Source: a bacterium (GTDB lineage: Bacteria; Bdellovibrionota_C; UBA2361; RFPC01). Taken from it: a stretch of 64,000 bases of DNA. The position numbers were made by a program, and so were the translations under genes. This document shows, one piece after another, positions 27,959 to 36,131 of the stretch. Numbering within the stretch: position 1 is the stretch's first letter; each line of letters opens with the position of its first letter. The stretch covers positions 58,774-122,773 of the forward strand of contig JAUIIO010000011.1 in the NCBI GenBank assembly GCA_030431715.1, read 5' to 3'. Under the pieces are notes generated by a model, which saw only the letters and a program-made list of their open reading frames with translations, searched no databases and was not told the DNA's origin.

Positions 27959-29491
27959 TTACTGTGTGCCGAGTTCTTCTTTCCGCGCCAGTATAGTTTG
28001 AGCTGTAATTTCAATCAACTGCATATTATCTTCTAGGAGTTCGGAAGCTTCTCTTATATCTCCCCCGGTTGCCTCTAGTGCAGCTTTGCGCAAATTGTCC
28101 TTAAATGCCTGTACGGCATCTTCGAGCGTTTTTAAGTTATCTCGAAATGCTTGTGTCGAAAGGTCTCTCGCAGCTAACGCAATAACATCTTCTGGTTCAT
28201 ATGCAATTGTTTGTGTGTGTACGTGTAGCACTTCTCGGGCCATTTCTTGGGAGATGAGTTGAGTGTTACTCATCTCTGCTCGTTCACACATTTTAGCAGC
28301 GGCATTTTCGAGTTGTCGCAGGTTCCCAGGCCAGTCGTGCGCAAAGAGATTTCGGTAGGCTTCGGGAGTAAGACCATAAATTGGGAAATTGAGCTCTCTC
28401 TGTCGTTTGATCTTTGCCAGTCCGAAAGCAAACGCGGCAGGTATGTCAAGCTTACGAAGCCGTAGCGGTTTAAGGTCTAGGAGTATCCGCTCAAGACGAT
28501 AGGCGAAATCATCTCTTAGAACACTCTCCTCCATCATCGAATAGAGTTCACGGTTTGAAGCAAAGACAAATCGCACATCAGCCGTTGTGCTCTCAGCGCT
28601 GCCGACTCTTCGATAGGTTTTATTTTCAATGAAGGTGATGAGTTTCCCTTGAAGTTCTCTGTCGATACTTTGGAGTTCGTCAATAAAGAGAGTTCCTTTC
28701 TCTGCAGCCTTAACGAGACCCCATTTGTCGACGGCCCCGGTATATGCTCCTGCCACAGCTCCGAAGAGCTCTGCTTGAACGAGCTCTGAAGAGGAAAAGT
28801 CACGGGGAGTGATGCTGATGAATTCTCCTTTTCGCCCAGAGAGGTGATGGAGCGCGTAGGCGAGGTTGGTCTTTCCTGTTCCGGTCGCTCCGATAATAAG
28901 TGGGTTTTCCCTTGAATACTGAGCGTACTTAGGCAACCACTTCATCCAGAGTTCTCTGCTTTGAGGGTCAGCGAGAGACTGTGCCCATCCCTTTGTGCCA
29001 AGAGGCGGGAGTGCGATTTCTCCACGTTCTCGCCTTGTAAACTCATGGCTCACAATAGGTATGATTTGCAAAAGCTGTTCAGCCAGAGTTGCGAGGCCTG
29101 GTGTCGTAGCTGGTGGTGGCACGATAAAGCTGTCTACGAAGTTGCTCGCCTCAAGTGTATCTGGATTTTGGAAAAGAAGGTCCCCCGCATAGTAGAGTTT
29201 TTCTGGGTGTGTGATCACAGGAACGATGTATATTGAATTTTGAAAGCGGTCTCTTATCTGCTCAAAGAGTTCTCGCGTTGCGTTATGTTGACTCTCGCTG
29301 TAGAGGTAGCCAATTTCGTAGAGAAGAAGATTTGGCTTTTGCCCCAGGATAATGCTCCATGCTTCATGTGCAGAGCAGTCCTTTTGCCAGAGTCCTGGGT
29401 AGTGTTGTTGAAGGATAGATTTAGTTCTCATCCGAAATGATTCGCTACCTACTGATAGGAGAAGCACATTTGGATATGTTTCTCTGTTCAT
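27959..29491 (-). CDS. NtrC-like AAA+ regulator with degenerate receiver
   Basis: This 510-residue bacterial enhancer-binding-like protein has an N-terminal receiver-like fold (10-130) in which the phosphoacceptor strand reads LLLYEIG, with no Asp where phosphorylation should occur. The AAA+ domain (about 190-400) has Walker A GATGTGKTNLA, a sigma-54 contact loop of the GAYTGA form, Walker B GTLFIDEL and an R-finger-like RLERILLDL. The C terminus resembles a worn Fis-type helix-turn-helix. It would therefore be a sigma-54 activator controlled by something other than phosphorylation. It is coupled by a 4-bp overlap to the paralogue-like gene upstream (29488). Confidence 0.8.
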   Translation of the reverse strand: MNRETYPNVLLLSVGSESFRMRTKSILQQHYPGLWQKDCSAHEAWSIILGQKPNLLLYEIGYLYSESQHNATRELFEQIRDRFQNSIYIVPVITHPEKLYYAGDLLFQNPDTLEASNFVDSFIVPPPATTPGLATLAEQLLQIIPIVSHEFTRRERGEIALPPLGTKGWAQSLADPQSRELWMKWLPKYAQYSRENPLIIGATGTGKTNLAYALHHLSGRKGEFISITPRDFSSSELVQAELFGAVAGAYTGAVDKWGLVKAAEKGTLFIDELQSIDRELQGKLITFIENKTYRRVGSAESTTADVRFVFASNRELYSMMEESVLRDDFAYRLERILLDLKPLRLRKLDIPAAFAFGLAKIKRQRELNFPIYGLTPEAYRNLFAHDWPGNLRQLENAAAKMCERAEMSNTQLISQEMAREVLHVHTQTIAYEPEDVIALAARDLSTQAFRDNLKTLEDAVQAFKDNLRKAALEATGGDIREASELLEDNMQLIEITAQTILARKEELGTQ

Positions 29492-30738
29492 GCTGCGTCT
29501 GCCTCATAGAGGATGTTATGTATGTCGGCGATTGAAATACCAAGTTTGGCAGCGACAATTCGGTAGCGATACCTATGCTTCTCAAGCATTCCTTGTATAA
29601 GTGCGCGCGAAGGTGATGAAGCGTTGAGGTCTTTTAGCGTGTAGTACTCAGCCGAGCGTGAGTACGTTTCCTCAAGGACCTGAGACATGTCACTATCGTG
29701 TTGACTCTGAAACTGTTGAGCGTACAAGATCACTTCTCGTAACTGTGTGAGTCCATTTCGCCATTCTTTTTGTGTCAGTGTGTCAATGAGCTTGCTTGAA
29801 AGAGGGGTGCATTTAATTCCAAGGATTTTTGCTGCCTCTCTAGAAAACTTTTGCACAAAAGGTGAAATATCCGCACTGCGGTCTTTAAGAGATGGTATTT
29901 GAAAAACATGACCCCCAATGAGCTTGCTCCAAGCATCTGCAGTTTGAGAATCTTCGGTAGTGCCAAGAACGATATAAGAGGAAGATATTTTCTTAAGGTA
30001 TGCAGCTTGCGCTGCGAGAGCCTCAAGGAACTCACCATCATCCGCCTCCACGTTCATAAGGAGCAATCCTTTTGATCCTCTGCGCGGTGAGATTACCCGA
30101 TTTGGATCTGATAGATTGTATCTAAGGTCTAGGCAGGTGATTGCGAGAGGAGAAAAGCCAGCAGATTGTGCATATGCCATGGCTAGCGTTTTTTTCCCGA
30201 CCCCACTTTCACCGTAGAATAGAGGGAGGGGGGTATGCTGAGTACTTTCTGTTTGCAGCTCGGCATGTAAAAGTTGCATCGACTTTGATTCAAAGATGAG
30301 GTCGTCCATCTTTTCATAATGAGGTTCTGAAATTGGAGGAGTCTTTGTCGTTCTTTTAGTGGTTTCTATCTCCTCAACCAGTTCAGAAAGTGCCCGTGGG
30401 CTACCGATATCAAGAAAGTGTCTGGCTCCAGCACGCATCGCTGCTGTTGCAACCGAAGCACTTGGCTCATCAGTTAGGAAAAAAGTGATTGGTCGCTCAT
30501 CTTCAGGGATATCTTGTAATGCTTCCAGTACATCAAGGCCGGTAGAATAATCACCAAGGATGTAATCAAGGACGAGAATGGGGGGGCGCTTTTGATACAG
30601 CGTTTCTTTTATCTTGCTCCCGATCTCATAGCGAAACGATGTTATGCCCTTTGATGAAAGGATCTTCTCAAGCTGCTGCGCAGTTTCCGCTTTTAAGCTT
30701 TCACGTTCATTTAGAACAATTCCAACCGTTTCTGGCAT
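29488..30738 (-). CDS. receiver plus degenerate AAA+ domain regulator
   Basis: This 416-residue protein is related in architecture to its neighbour at 27959. The receiver (1-125) keeps an Asp in ILVLDYILGD. The ATPase-like domain keeps Walker A (GESGVGKKTLA), but its Walker B is GLLLMNVEAD without the DE pair, and there is no GAFTGA-like loop, so ATP hydrolysis and sigma-54 remodelling are unlikely. A clear Fis-like helix-turn-helix closes it (YRIVAAKLGISIADIHNIL). The ATG at 30738 follows AGAGGA; the long frame from 30975 would overlap the divergent gene. It may form mixed rings with, or antagonise, the coupled activator. Confidence 0.75.
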   Translation of the reverse strand: MPETVGIVLNERESLKAETAQQLEKILSSKGITSFRYEIGSKIKETLYQKRPPILVLDYILGDYSTGLDVLEALQDIPEDERPITFFLTDEPSASVATAAMRAGARHFLDIGSPRALSELVEEIETTKRTTKTPPISEPHYEKMDDLIFESKSMQLLHAELQTESTQHTPLPLFYGESGVGKKTLAMAYAQSAGFSPLAITCLDLRYNLSDPNRVISPRRGSKGLLLMNVEADDGEFLEALAAQAAYLKKISSSYIVLGTTEDSQTADAWSKLIGGHVFQIPSLKDRSADISPFVQKFSREAAKILGIKCTPLSSKLIDTLTQKEWRNGLTQLREVILYAQQFQSQHDSDMSQVLEETYSRSAEYYTLKDLNASSPSRALIQGMLEKHRYRYRIVAAKLGISIADIHNILYEADAA

Positions 30739-30796
30739 CTTATCCTCTATAAGCGATTGCTTTACGAAATATATGATGTGGGAAAGACAGGGAGCG

Positions 30797-31402
30797 ATGC
30801 CCATGAAAGACATTCTTATTGTTGAAGATAATGTAGAGGAAAGAGAACGCCTCAGGGATATTTTTACGGGCAAAGGGTATTCTGTTGTTTGTTGTGACGC
30901 TGCGGAGAAGGCAGAAGGAGTGCTCGCAACGCAGGGATTTCGTCTTGTTATTCTTGATATCGGTCTGGGAGACAAATCTGGATCGTATCTCTTTAATCAG
31001 ATTAATGCTCTGCAGCAGAGGCCACAAATCATTATATTCACCGGTAATCCATCAGTTCACTTAAAGGAACGTTTTCTACAAAGCGGTGCTGTGGACTATG
31101 TGGTGAAGGGGTCTGCCGATGCTCGCAAAGATGCCTTTCTTAAGCGAGCATTAGAGCTTATAGGAGATCCGCAGAGTGGTGACAGTGGTGGTATAGATCT
31201 TGAGAAATTTGTTAGCCACTACGTTGCCGAGTCTTCGCGTAATCTTTTCTATGATTCTTCTGGCACCTTCGCCCCTTGTGAAGGGTGTGGAGGCACGCAA
31301 TATTCCGTTGTTTTCTCTCACAAACCTCAACTCCCCCCTGAGATCATTGGAGAGATTCGCTGTACCCAGTGCGGAACCATCTATGAAGGCTCGGTTGGAT
31401 AA
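30797..31402 (+). CDS. response-regulator receiver fused to zinc ribbon
   Basis: This is a 201-residue protein. The receiver domain (about 4-118) has the acidic residues near 10-12, phosphoacceptor Asp in LVILDIGLGD and Lys in VDYVVKGS. After a short linker (LEKFVSHYVAES) comes a treble-clef or zinc-ribbon-like unit with two CxxC pairs (PCEGCGG and IRCTQCGT). I know no common output domain of this form. The ATG at 30797 follows AGGGAG. It is divergent from 30738 across 58 bp and is followed 9 bp later by the membrane kinase-like gene. Confidence 0.75.
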   Translation: MPMKDILIVEDNVEERERLRDIFTGKGYSVVCCDAAEKAEGVLATQGFRLVILDIGLGDKSGSYLFNQINALQQRPQIIIFTGNPSVHLKERFLQSGAVDYVVKGSADARKDAFLKRALELIGDPQSGDSGGIDLEKFVSHYVAESSRNLFYDSSGTFAPCEGCGGTQYSVVFSHKPQLPPEIIGEIRCTQCGTIYEGSVG

Positions 31403-31411
31403 GAATGAAAT

Positions 31412-33505
31412 ATGGACCTTACCGAGAATCAGTCTAAGGATGTCATTGATGTAGCCAGAAGAGTTCTCCTGAAAGAGCTGTCATCTGAACTCTCTTGGAG
31501 ATTGGCTCTTTATGGTCTCTTTTCGGCCTCGGTCACTTTCGCTGCTGTAATTCTTTCCGGCAGAAAAGATGCAGAGATTGCAATCATGTGGCTTTCCCTC
31601 GCGGTGCTTGCACTTATTCTTCATAGTGTGCTCCTGAGGGTAAAAACGGTTCATCACATTTTTCGTATTGCGGTTGTGATAGCAAGTGTCAACTTTATCT
31701 GGTGGATGATATTGCCACTCTTTCTCCTATCACCTGATCACTTTAATAACTTTGTTTTCTGTATCCTTATCTTTACCATTGGCACATTGACTTTGCCGGG
31801 GCAGGCGATACTCCCAATTTATGCCGCACTTATTACGGTATCGTATTTTTTTGTACTTCGCGGTGAACAGCCTCTTATCTGGGCCGTTGCGATCTGCCTT
31901 GTTCTGCTCGCCTCCCTTCGAAGTTCTTTGACACACTACTCTCGTTTCATGACGAGAATATCTATTGCTGTGTTCTCAAGACTTCTACAGCGAACATCCA
32001 GCATGGATATCCTTTCTCTTGTGTGGTGGATGCTTGGGCACATACTTTCTGTTAGGGGTATCGTACTTATTCAGGGAAAGACTGTTTACCGTTCAGATGG
32101 TGATGAACTGCTAAAAGATGATGGTAGTGCAGTTGGAGCTCAAGCACTGCTGCAATTTGTAAAGGAATCGCAGTCCAGTGCGGGAGTTGTCCCGGTAAAA
32201 AACCTAGAAAAGGAAGCACATGCTTTTTTGAAAGATTATTTTCCGTTTATTCCTTATCATTGTGTTTTTTTTAGACTCAGCCTATTGCACCAAGAACAAG
32301 AGCAAGAAGTGTATGTTTTTGCTCCAGTCAATATTTGGCTCTATTTTGGAAATATCCATAAGATTATTCGTGATCTGTATACCTTTACAACGCTTGTTCA
32401 GTTTTCGTTTAATGCTGAGAAAGAGCGTCTTATTAGCTCCAGTAAATTTTTGGATGTTGAACGGAAGCAAGAGCATTACGGAAGTCAACTTCGTGATATT
32501 GTGCACCGTGTCAACAACATTTCACAGGGAATGCATGTCCAGATTGATAAGTTGAGAGGCTCTCTAGACAGTGAGGATGAGTGGGTAGCGGAGGGGGCAG
32601 TGAATGCTCTTGAAGATAACGTGCAGCGACTCACGTATGAGCTCTCAGATCTTCAACTTATACGCGAGCTCTTGAAGCTTCGTTCGCTTGATAGCAGAGA
32701 TACTCTTCTCTACGGTTCGCTACGAGATTCCTGTGTCGAATGGGCGAGACTTCTCGGAAGTGAGCTTGAAATTGAAGAGTCAACAAAGAATGAAGACATG
32801 TCAGCAATGGGCATCTCAGTTGTGAGCTCGTCTTATCTCGAAGCTCTTATCCGGACGTATTTGAGAATCGATACGAGAGGGATGGAGACAAAGCGTATCG
32901 AATTCACCACGATACGGAGAGAAGCAAATTGTTATCTTCGGCTAGGTTTTGCAGTAGATCGCCATATTTTTAAAAATAGGATTGAAGATCTGAAGCAGTT
33001 GAAATCAGCACTTATAAAATTTGCGGAACTGAGTTTAGGAGCATTTGACTCAGAACATCATTCTTTTTCATCGTCACCGGCTGATGATGTCTTTTGGCTG
33101 GAACTTCTCCTGACAGAGCTCAAACCCGAAGGAGCGACATCAGCGGGTGGGTGGATATTACTGGTGGATGATAACCGAGATGTGTTGAACTTCTATGCGA
33201 GCGTCGCACAAGCACTCAATGTGCGCTCATCAGGTGCGACCTCGTTAAAAGATGCTCGTGAGTGTCTGAAGAGTATGGGTATGCCTCGTCTCCTTATTAC
33301 TGACATTCAGGTAGAAGACGGTAGTGGACTTGAGCTTGTAGCTGAGTGTCGTGAGCGTTTCGGGCGTGAGTTTCCGATAATCGTGGTGAGTGGAGTCTCA
33401 GAGCAAGAGCGGCCTGAAGCAGAGAAAAATCTGCATGTTCAAGCCTCGCTTATGAAGCCTGTGAGTAGGCGAAAACTCTTTGAGGTTGTTCAGCAGTCGA
33501 TTTGA
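31412..33505 (+). CDS. membrane kinase-like sensor with C-terminal receiver, no evident ATPase domain
   Basis: This is a 697-residue protein. The N-terminal third has about six transmembrane helices (30-195), resembling a 7TM-type sensor. A following region of about 180 residues without signatures leads to a phosphoacceptor-like helix LRDIVHRVNNISQGM (His near 365). The next 200 residues lack the N, G1, F and G2 boxes of histidine-kinase ATPases. The C terminus (about 580-697) is a good receiver: LLVDDNRDVL, ITDIQVEDGSG, VVSGVSE, and Lys in ASLMKPVS. It may be a phosphotransfer hub rather than a kinase. It lies in a unit with the zinc-ribbon regulator before it. Confidence 0.7.
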   Translation: MDLTENQSKDVIDVARRVLLKELSSELSWRLALYGLFSASVTFAAVILSGRKDAEIAIMWLSLAVLALILHSVLLRVKTVHHIFRIAVVIASVNFIWWMILPLFLLSPDHFNNFVFCILIFTIGTLTLPGQAILPIYAALITVSYFFVLRGEQPLIWAVAICLVLLASLRSSLTHYSRFMTRISIAVFSRLLQRTSSMDILSLVWWMLGHILSVRGIVLIQGKTVYRSDGDELLKDDGSAVGAQALLQFVKESQSSAGVVPVKNLEKEAHAFLKDYFPFIPYHCVFFRLSLLHQEQEQEVYVFAPVNIWLYFGNIHKIIRDLYTFTTLVQFSFNAEKERLISSSKFLDVERKQEHYGSQLRDIVHRVNNISQGMHVQIDKLRGSLDSEDEWVAEGAVNALEDNVQRLTYELSDLQLIRELLKLRSLDSRDTLLYGSLRDSCVEWARLLGSELEIEESTKNEDMSAMGISVVSSSYLEALIRTYLRIDTRGMETKRIEFTTIRREANCYLRLGFAVDRHIFKNRIEDLKQLKSALIKFAELSLGAFDSEHHSFSSSPADDVFWLELLLTELKPEGATSAGGWILLVDDNRDVLNFYASVAQALNVRSSGATSLKDARECLKSMGMPRLLITDIQVEDGSGLELVAECRERFGREFPIIVVSGVSEQERPEAEKNLHVQASLMKPVSRRKLFEVVQQSI

Positions 33506-33552
33506 GGAGTAGTATGTATAAAGCAGATTGTCACATAGTAGGTTAGTGCAGC

Positions 33553-33957
33553 ATGAGTAAGAGAACACAAACTGAATACGAGCGTGAATATATTCATTTC
33601 TTAGAAGAAGTGGTCGCGGGTGTGATGAGCCGCATGCGCCCTGAAATTGTTCAGCGTCTTTCAGACTCCCTAGCACTTGTACGTGGAGCAGCTAGTACCA
33701 TCGAAGATGAATCCGCAGAATGGCTCGAGATAGGCTCGCTTTCTCAGCTTCGTGCAGAAGTTGGGGGGAGGTTCCAGAACATAAAGAAAAAATGGATTTC
33801 TGCAGGATTTCCACTTAAGGAACATAAGGGTGATACCGGTGCAGATTATGAGCTTGTTGAAGAGGGATGGCAGGATTTATCAAACTGGGTTTCCAAACAG
33901 GGGTATGAGATACGAAAAAGTCGTAAAAAAGATGTTTACTTTGAGATACGAAATTAG
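33553..33957 (+). CDS. hypothetical protein
   Basis: This 134-residue charged, helical protein has a Trp/Lys-rich C-terminal half (FQNIKKKWISAGF; WQDLSNWVSKQGYEIRKS). It lacks signal and membrane segments and matches no family I recognise. It follows the membrane sensor by 47 bp in the same direction, so it may be a cytoplasmic component of that signalling unit. The 368-bp gap after it separates it from the phosphatase and kinase cluster. Confidence 0.5.
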   Translation: MSKRTQTEYEREYIHFLEEVVAGVMSRMRPEIVQRLSDSLALVRGAASTIEDESAEWLEIGSLSQLRAEVGGRFQNIKKKWISAGFPLKEHKGDTGADYELVEEGWQDLSNWVSKQGYEIRKSRKKDVYFEIRN

Positions 33958-34325
33958 CTGCCTTCCCATCTCTTGTGCCTCTTCCCCCACCTCTCCCAGT
34001 ATTACGCTTAAATAATATAGTGTTTTAGCAAAAGTAGGACCTAAATCGAGGTCATTTGAATCCAATTTATAGTGGTTTTATACCAGCATTACCGGGATCT
34101 TAATAGGAGTTACCAGCTTACTATTGAACGCGCTAATGGATTTTAAATGTATATTTCTACTTGAATCTATAGATTTTTAGGAAGTTACCCGATGATTGTA
34201 GTGTGGAGTGAAAGAATTTTGTACTCGGCGCATTACGGGAAGAGCGACGACGTATTGCTGTGCACTTATGACATGTTGCTACGTAATACGTGCTCACAAA
34301 TTTTAGATACACAGGGTTAGGGCAT
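33958..34325. other. 368-bp intergenic region upstream of PP2C phosphatase
   Basis: No supported gene. A+T-rich with one short hairpin (GACCT-N6-AGGTC near 34039-34054). It probably holds the promoter of the downstream phosphatase/kinase/Tad cluster, but I see no convincing -35/-10 pair or sigma-54 site. Confidence 0.3.
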
Positions 34326-35318
34326 ATGCTTCTTGACGGGGCTGATAAAGATAGGATTGGGGGAGACCCACAGGAGATCGCTGAAGGGGATATTCTTCCA
34401 GCCGCGATCACTGATACCGGTTGTGAGCGGGACCTGAACGAAGACAGGTATGCCGTCGTTGAATCTGTTTCTGGGACTGCATGGATTGTATGTGATGGCA
34501 TGGGTGGCCAAACGGGTGGAGAGCTTGCAGCTCAGCTTGCTATAGATGCTATTCGTCGAGACTTAGAAAATCTTCCAGAACGTCCCGGTGAAGTTGCGCT
34601 TAAAAGCGCTATCTTGGAAGCAAATCGGATTATTGTTTTACGCAGACAGAATCAGGCATTTGCGAACATGGGTACAACGATTGTTGCCTCTCTTTTTTCC
34701 GATTCAGAACTTACTATTGGTCACGTTGGTGATTCTAGGGCGTATCTCATCCGTGACGGTGCTATTCAGCAGCTCACCGTGGATCACACGTATGTGCAGG
34801 AACTCGTCGATGCAGGGCAGATAAAGGCAGAAGAGGCGCTTTCTCATCCACAAGCGCACATCCTCACTCGATGCATTGGTGCAGAACCCGGTCTTCAGGT
34901 GCAGATGCAAAAATATTGGATATGGCCAGTTGATGATGAAAGCCAGAGTTCTGATGTACTTCTGATGTGTTCAGATGGTCTCTACAGTATGATTAGCGAT
35001 GGTGAGATTTCGCATATCGTCTCGAGCTGTCCTCCGCGTCGGGCGTGCATTGAGCTTGTTGAACTCGCGAAGAAAAGGGGAGGGTACGATAATATTACTC
35101 TCTCAATTATTCCTTTACCTGGGGAGCTTAAAGGAGAGCCGCCCGCCGGGCATGAAGAGAAGCTCCAAAAGAAAAAAGAAAAGGCGAGAAGACTTACCCA
35201 GCAGTACTCAAGGTATGAACCTTCTTTCTTGCGCGTTGCGAGTATTATTTTTGTTCTGTCAACGCTTGCAATTCTTGTAACCATATTGGCAGTGGCATTT
35301 ATGGTAAGGGCTGGCTAG
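34326..35318 (+). CDS. PP2C-type Ser/Thr phosphatase, membrane-anchored
   Basis: This 330-residue phosphatase (from ATG 34326) has PP2C motifs ERDLNEDRYAV, CDGMGGQTGGELAA, GHVGDSRAYLIRDG, VDHTYVQELVDAG and SDGLYSMISDGEI, with all the metal-binding aspartates present. A basic linker leads to one C-terminal transmembrane helix (IIFVLSTLAILVTILAVAFMV). It would reverse phosphorylation by the kinase at 36132. The GTG at 34290 in the same frame gives a longer N terminus without motifs. It is the first of three genes (phosphatase, FHA protein, kinase) in the same order as in threonine-phosphorylation pathways controlling secretion machines. Confidence 0.92.
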   Translation: MLLDGADKDRIGGDPQEIAEGDILPAAITDTGCERDLNEDRYAVVESVSGTAWIVCDGMGGQTGGELAAQLAIDAIRRDLENLPERPGEVALKSAILEANRIIVLRRQNQAFANMGTTIVASLFSDSELTIGHVGDSRAYLIRDGAIQQLTVDHTYVQELVDAGQIKAEEALSHPQAHILTRCIGAEPGLQVQMQKYWIWPVDDESQSSDVLLMCSDGLYSMISDGEISHIVSSCPPRRACIELVELAKKRGGYDNITLSIIPLPGELKGEPPAGHEEKLQKKKEKARRLTQQYSRYEPSFLRVASIIFVLSTLAILVTILAVAFMVRAG

Positions 35319-35362
35319 GAAAGTATTTGGGAACGAAAAAAAATTTTATTGGGAGATGAACC

Positions 35363-36106
35363 ATGGAAAACGAAGAGAAAAATCTTGAAGCTGAAGAGCA
35401 CGCGTCTGAGGAAAGTGAAGGAGGTCTTGCCTCTAGAGCTCGTAATAGAACCGTCATGCTTACACCTGAGATTACTGGTGAAGTGCGGGCGAGAATCGCG
35501 AGAGACCTGACTACAGATCCAGAATCGCCAGCTGATTCATCAGATAGTGGCTTTGCTCTTGGCAGTAGCTACTCTCCTAGTACTGAGCAAGCGAGTAGTG
35601 GATTTGATGCTCCACCTGCTCCGGCAGTAGGGCCTGCCCCGACTCAGCCGGCCGCAATCCCGACGCCTCCTCCAGCTGCTCCTGTCATTCATGCTTCTGT
35701 CGCTGGTGAGCAGGTTATATGGACAAAGAGAAGTCCGGTTGTTGGTTTCCTTGTGAGCTATGACAAAGACAAATATGGGTCAGTCTTTGAACTTCGCGCA
35801 GGTCGACTCATAGTTTCTTCTGAAGCTGCAGGAAGTGGGAATTGCTTGCTGGTTCAAGACGACACCGTGTCACCAATGCATGCCATTATGAGAATCTCTC
35901 CGGGGGGTTCTATCCAAGTTCTGGATCAACTCTCAGAGTTCGGTACTCGTATTAAGCGACTCGCTTCTGGCATTGAAGAGGAGCTGTCAGGTGAGAAGAG
36001 CATACTTGTGCACGGCGATACTATCATGTTTGGAGAAAGAACGTTTCATCTCTGCACCGTTGTAAGAGAAATGGACGATGATGATGCGATAGAAGATGAG
36101 TCATAA
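35363..36106 (+). CDS. FHA-domain protein
   Basis: This 247-residue cytoplasmic protein has an N-terminal half (1-120) that is acidic and then Ala/Pro-rich (disordered). It includes NRTVMLTPEI, a possible phosphorylated Thr motif like those recognised by FHA domains. The C-terminal half (about 130-235) is an FHA domain with AGRLIVSSEAAGS, SPMHAIMRI and SEFGTRIKR; the usual SxNGT loop is altered to SEFGT. FHA domains bind phosphothreonine, so it is the likely reader of the kinase at 36132. It lies 44 bp after the phosphatase and 25 bp before the kinase. Confidence 0.85.
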   Translation: MENEEKNLEAEEHASEESEGGLASRARNRTVMLTPEITGEVRARIARDLTTDPESPADSSDSGFALGSSYSPSTEQASSGFDAPPAPAVGPAPTQPAAIPTPPPAAPVIHASVAGEQVIWTKRSPVVGFLVSYDKDKYGSVFELRAGRLIVSSEAAGSGNCLLVQDDTVSPMHAIMRISPGGSIQVLDQLSEFGTRIKRLASGIEEELSGEKSILVHGDTIMFGERTFHLCTVVREMDDDDAIEDES

Positions 36107-36131
36107 CAGGGAAGCAACGTTACTGTAGCGT

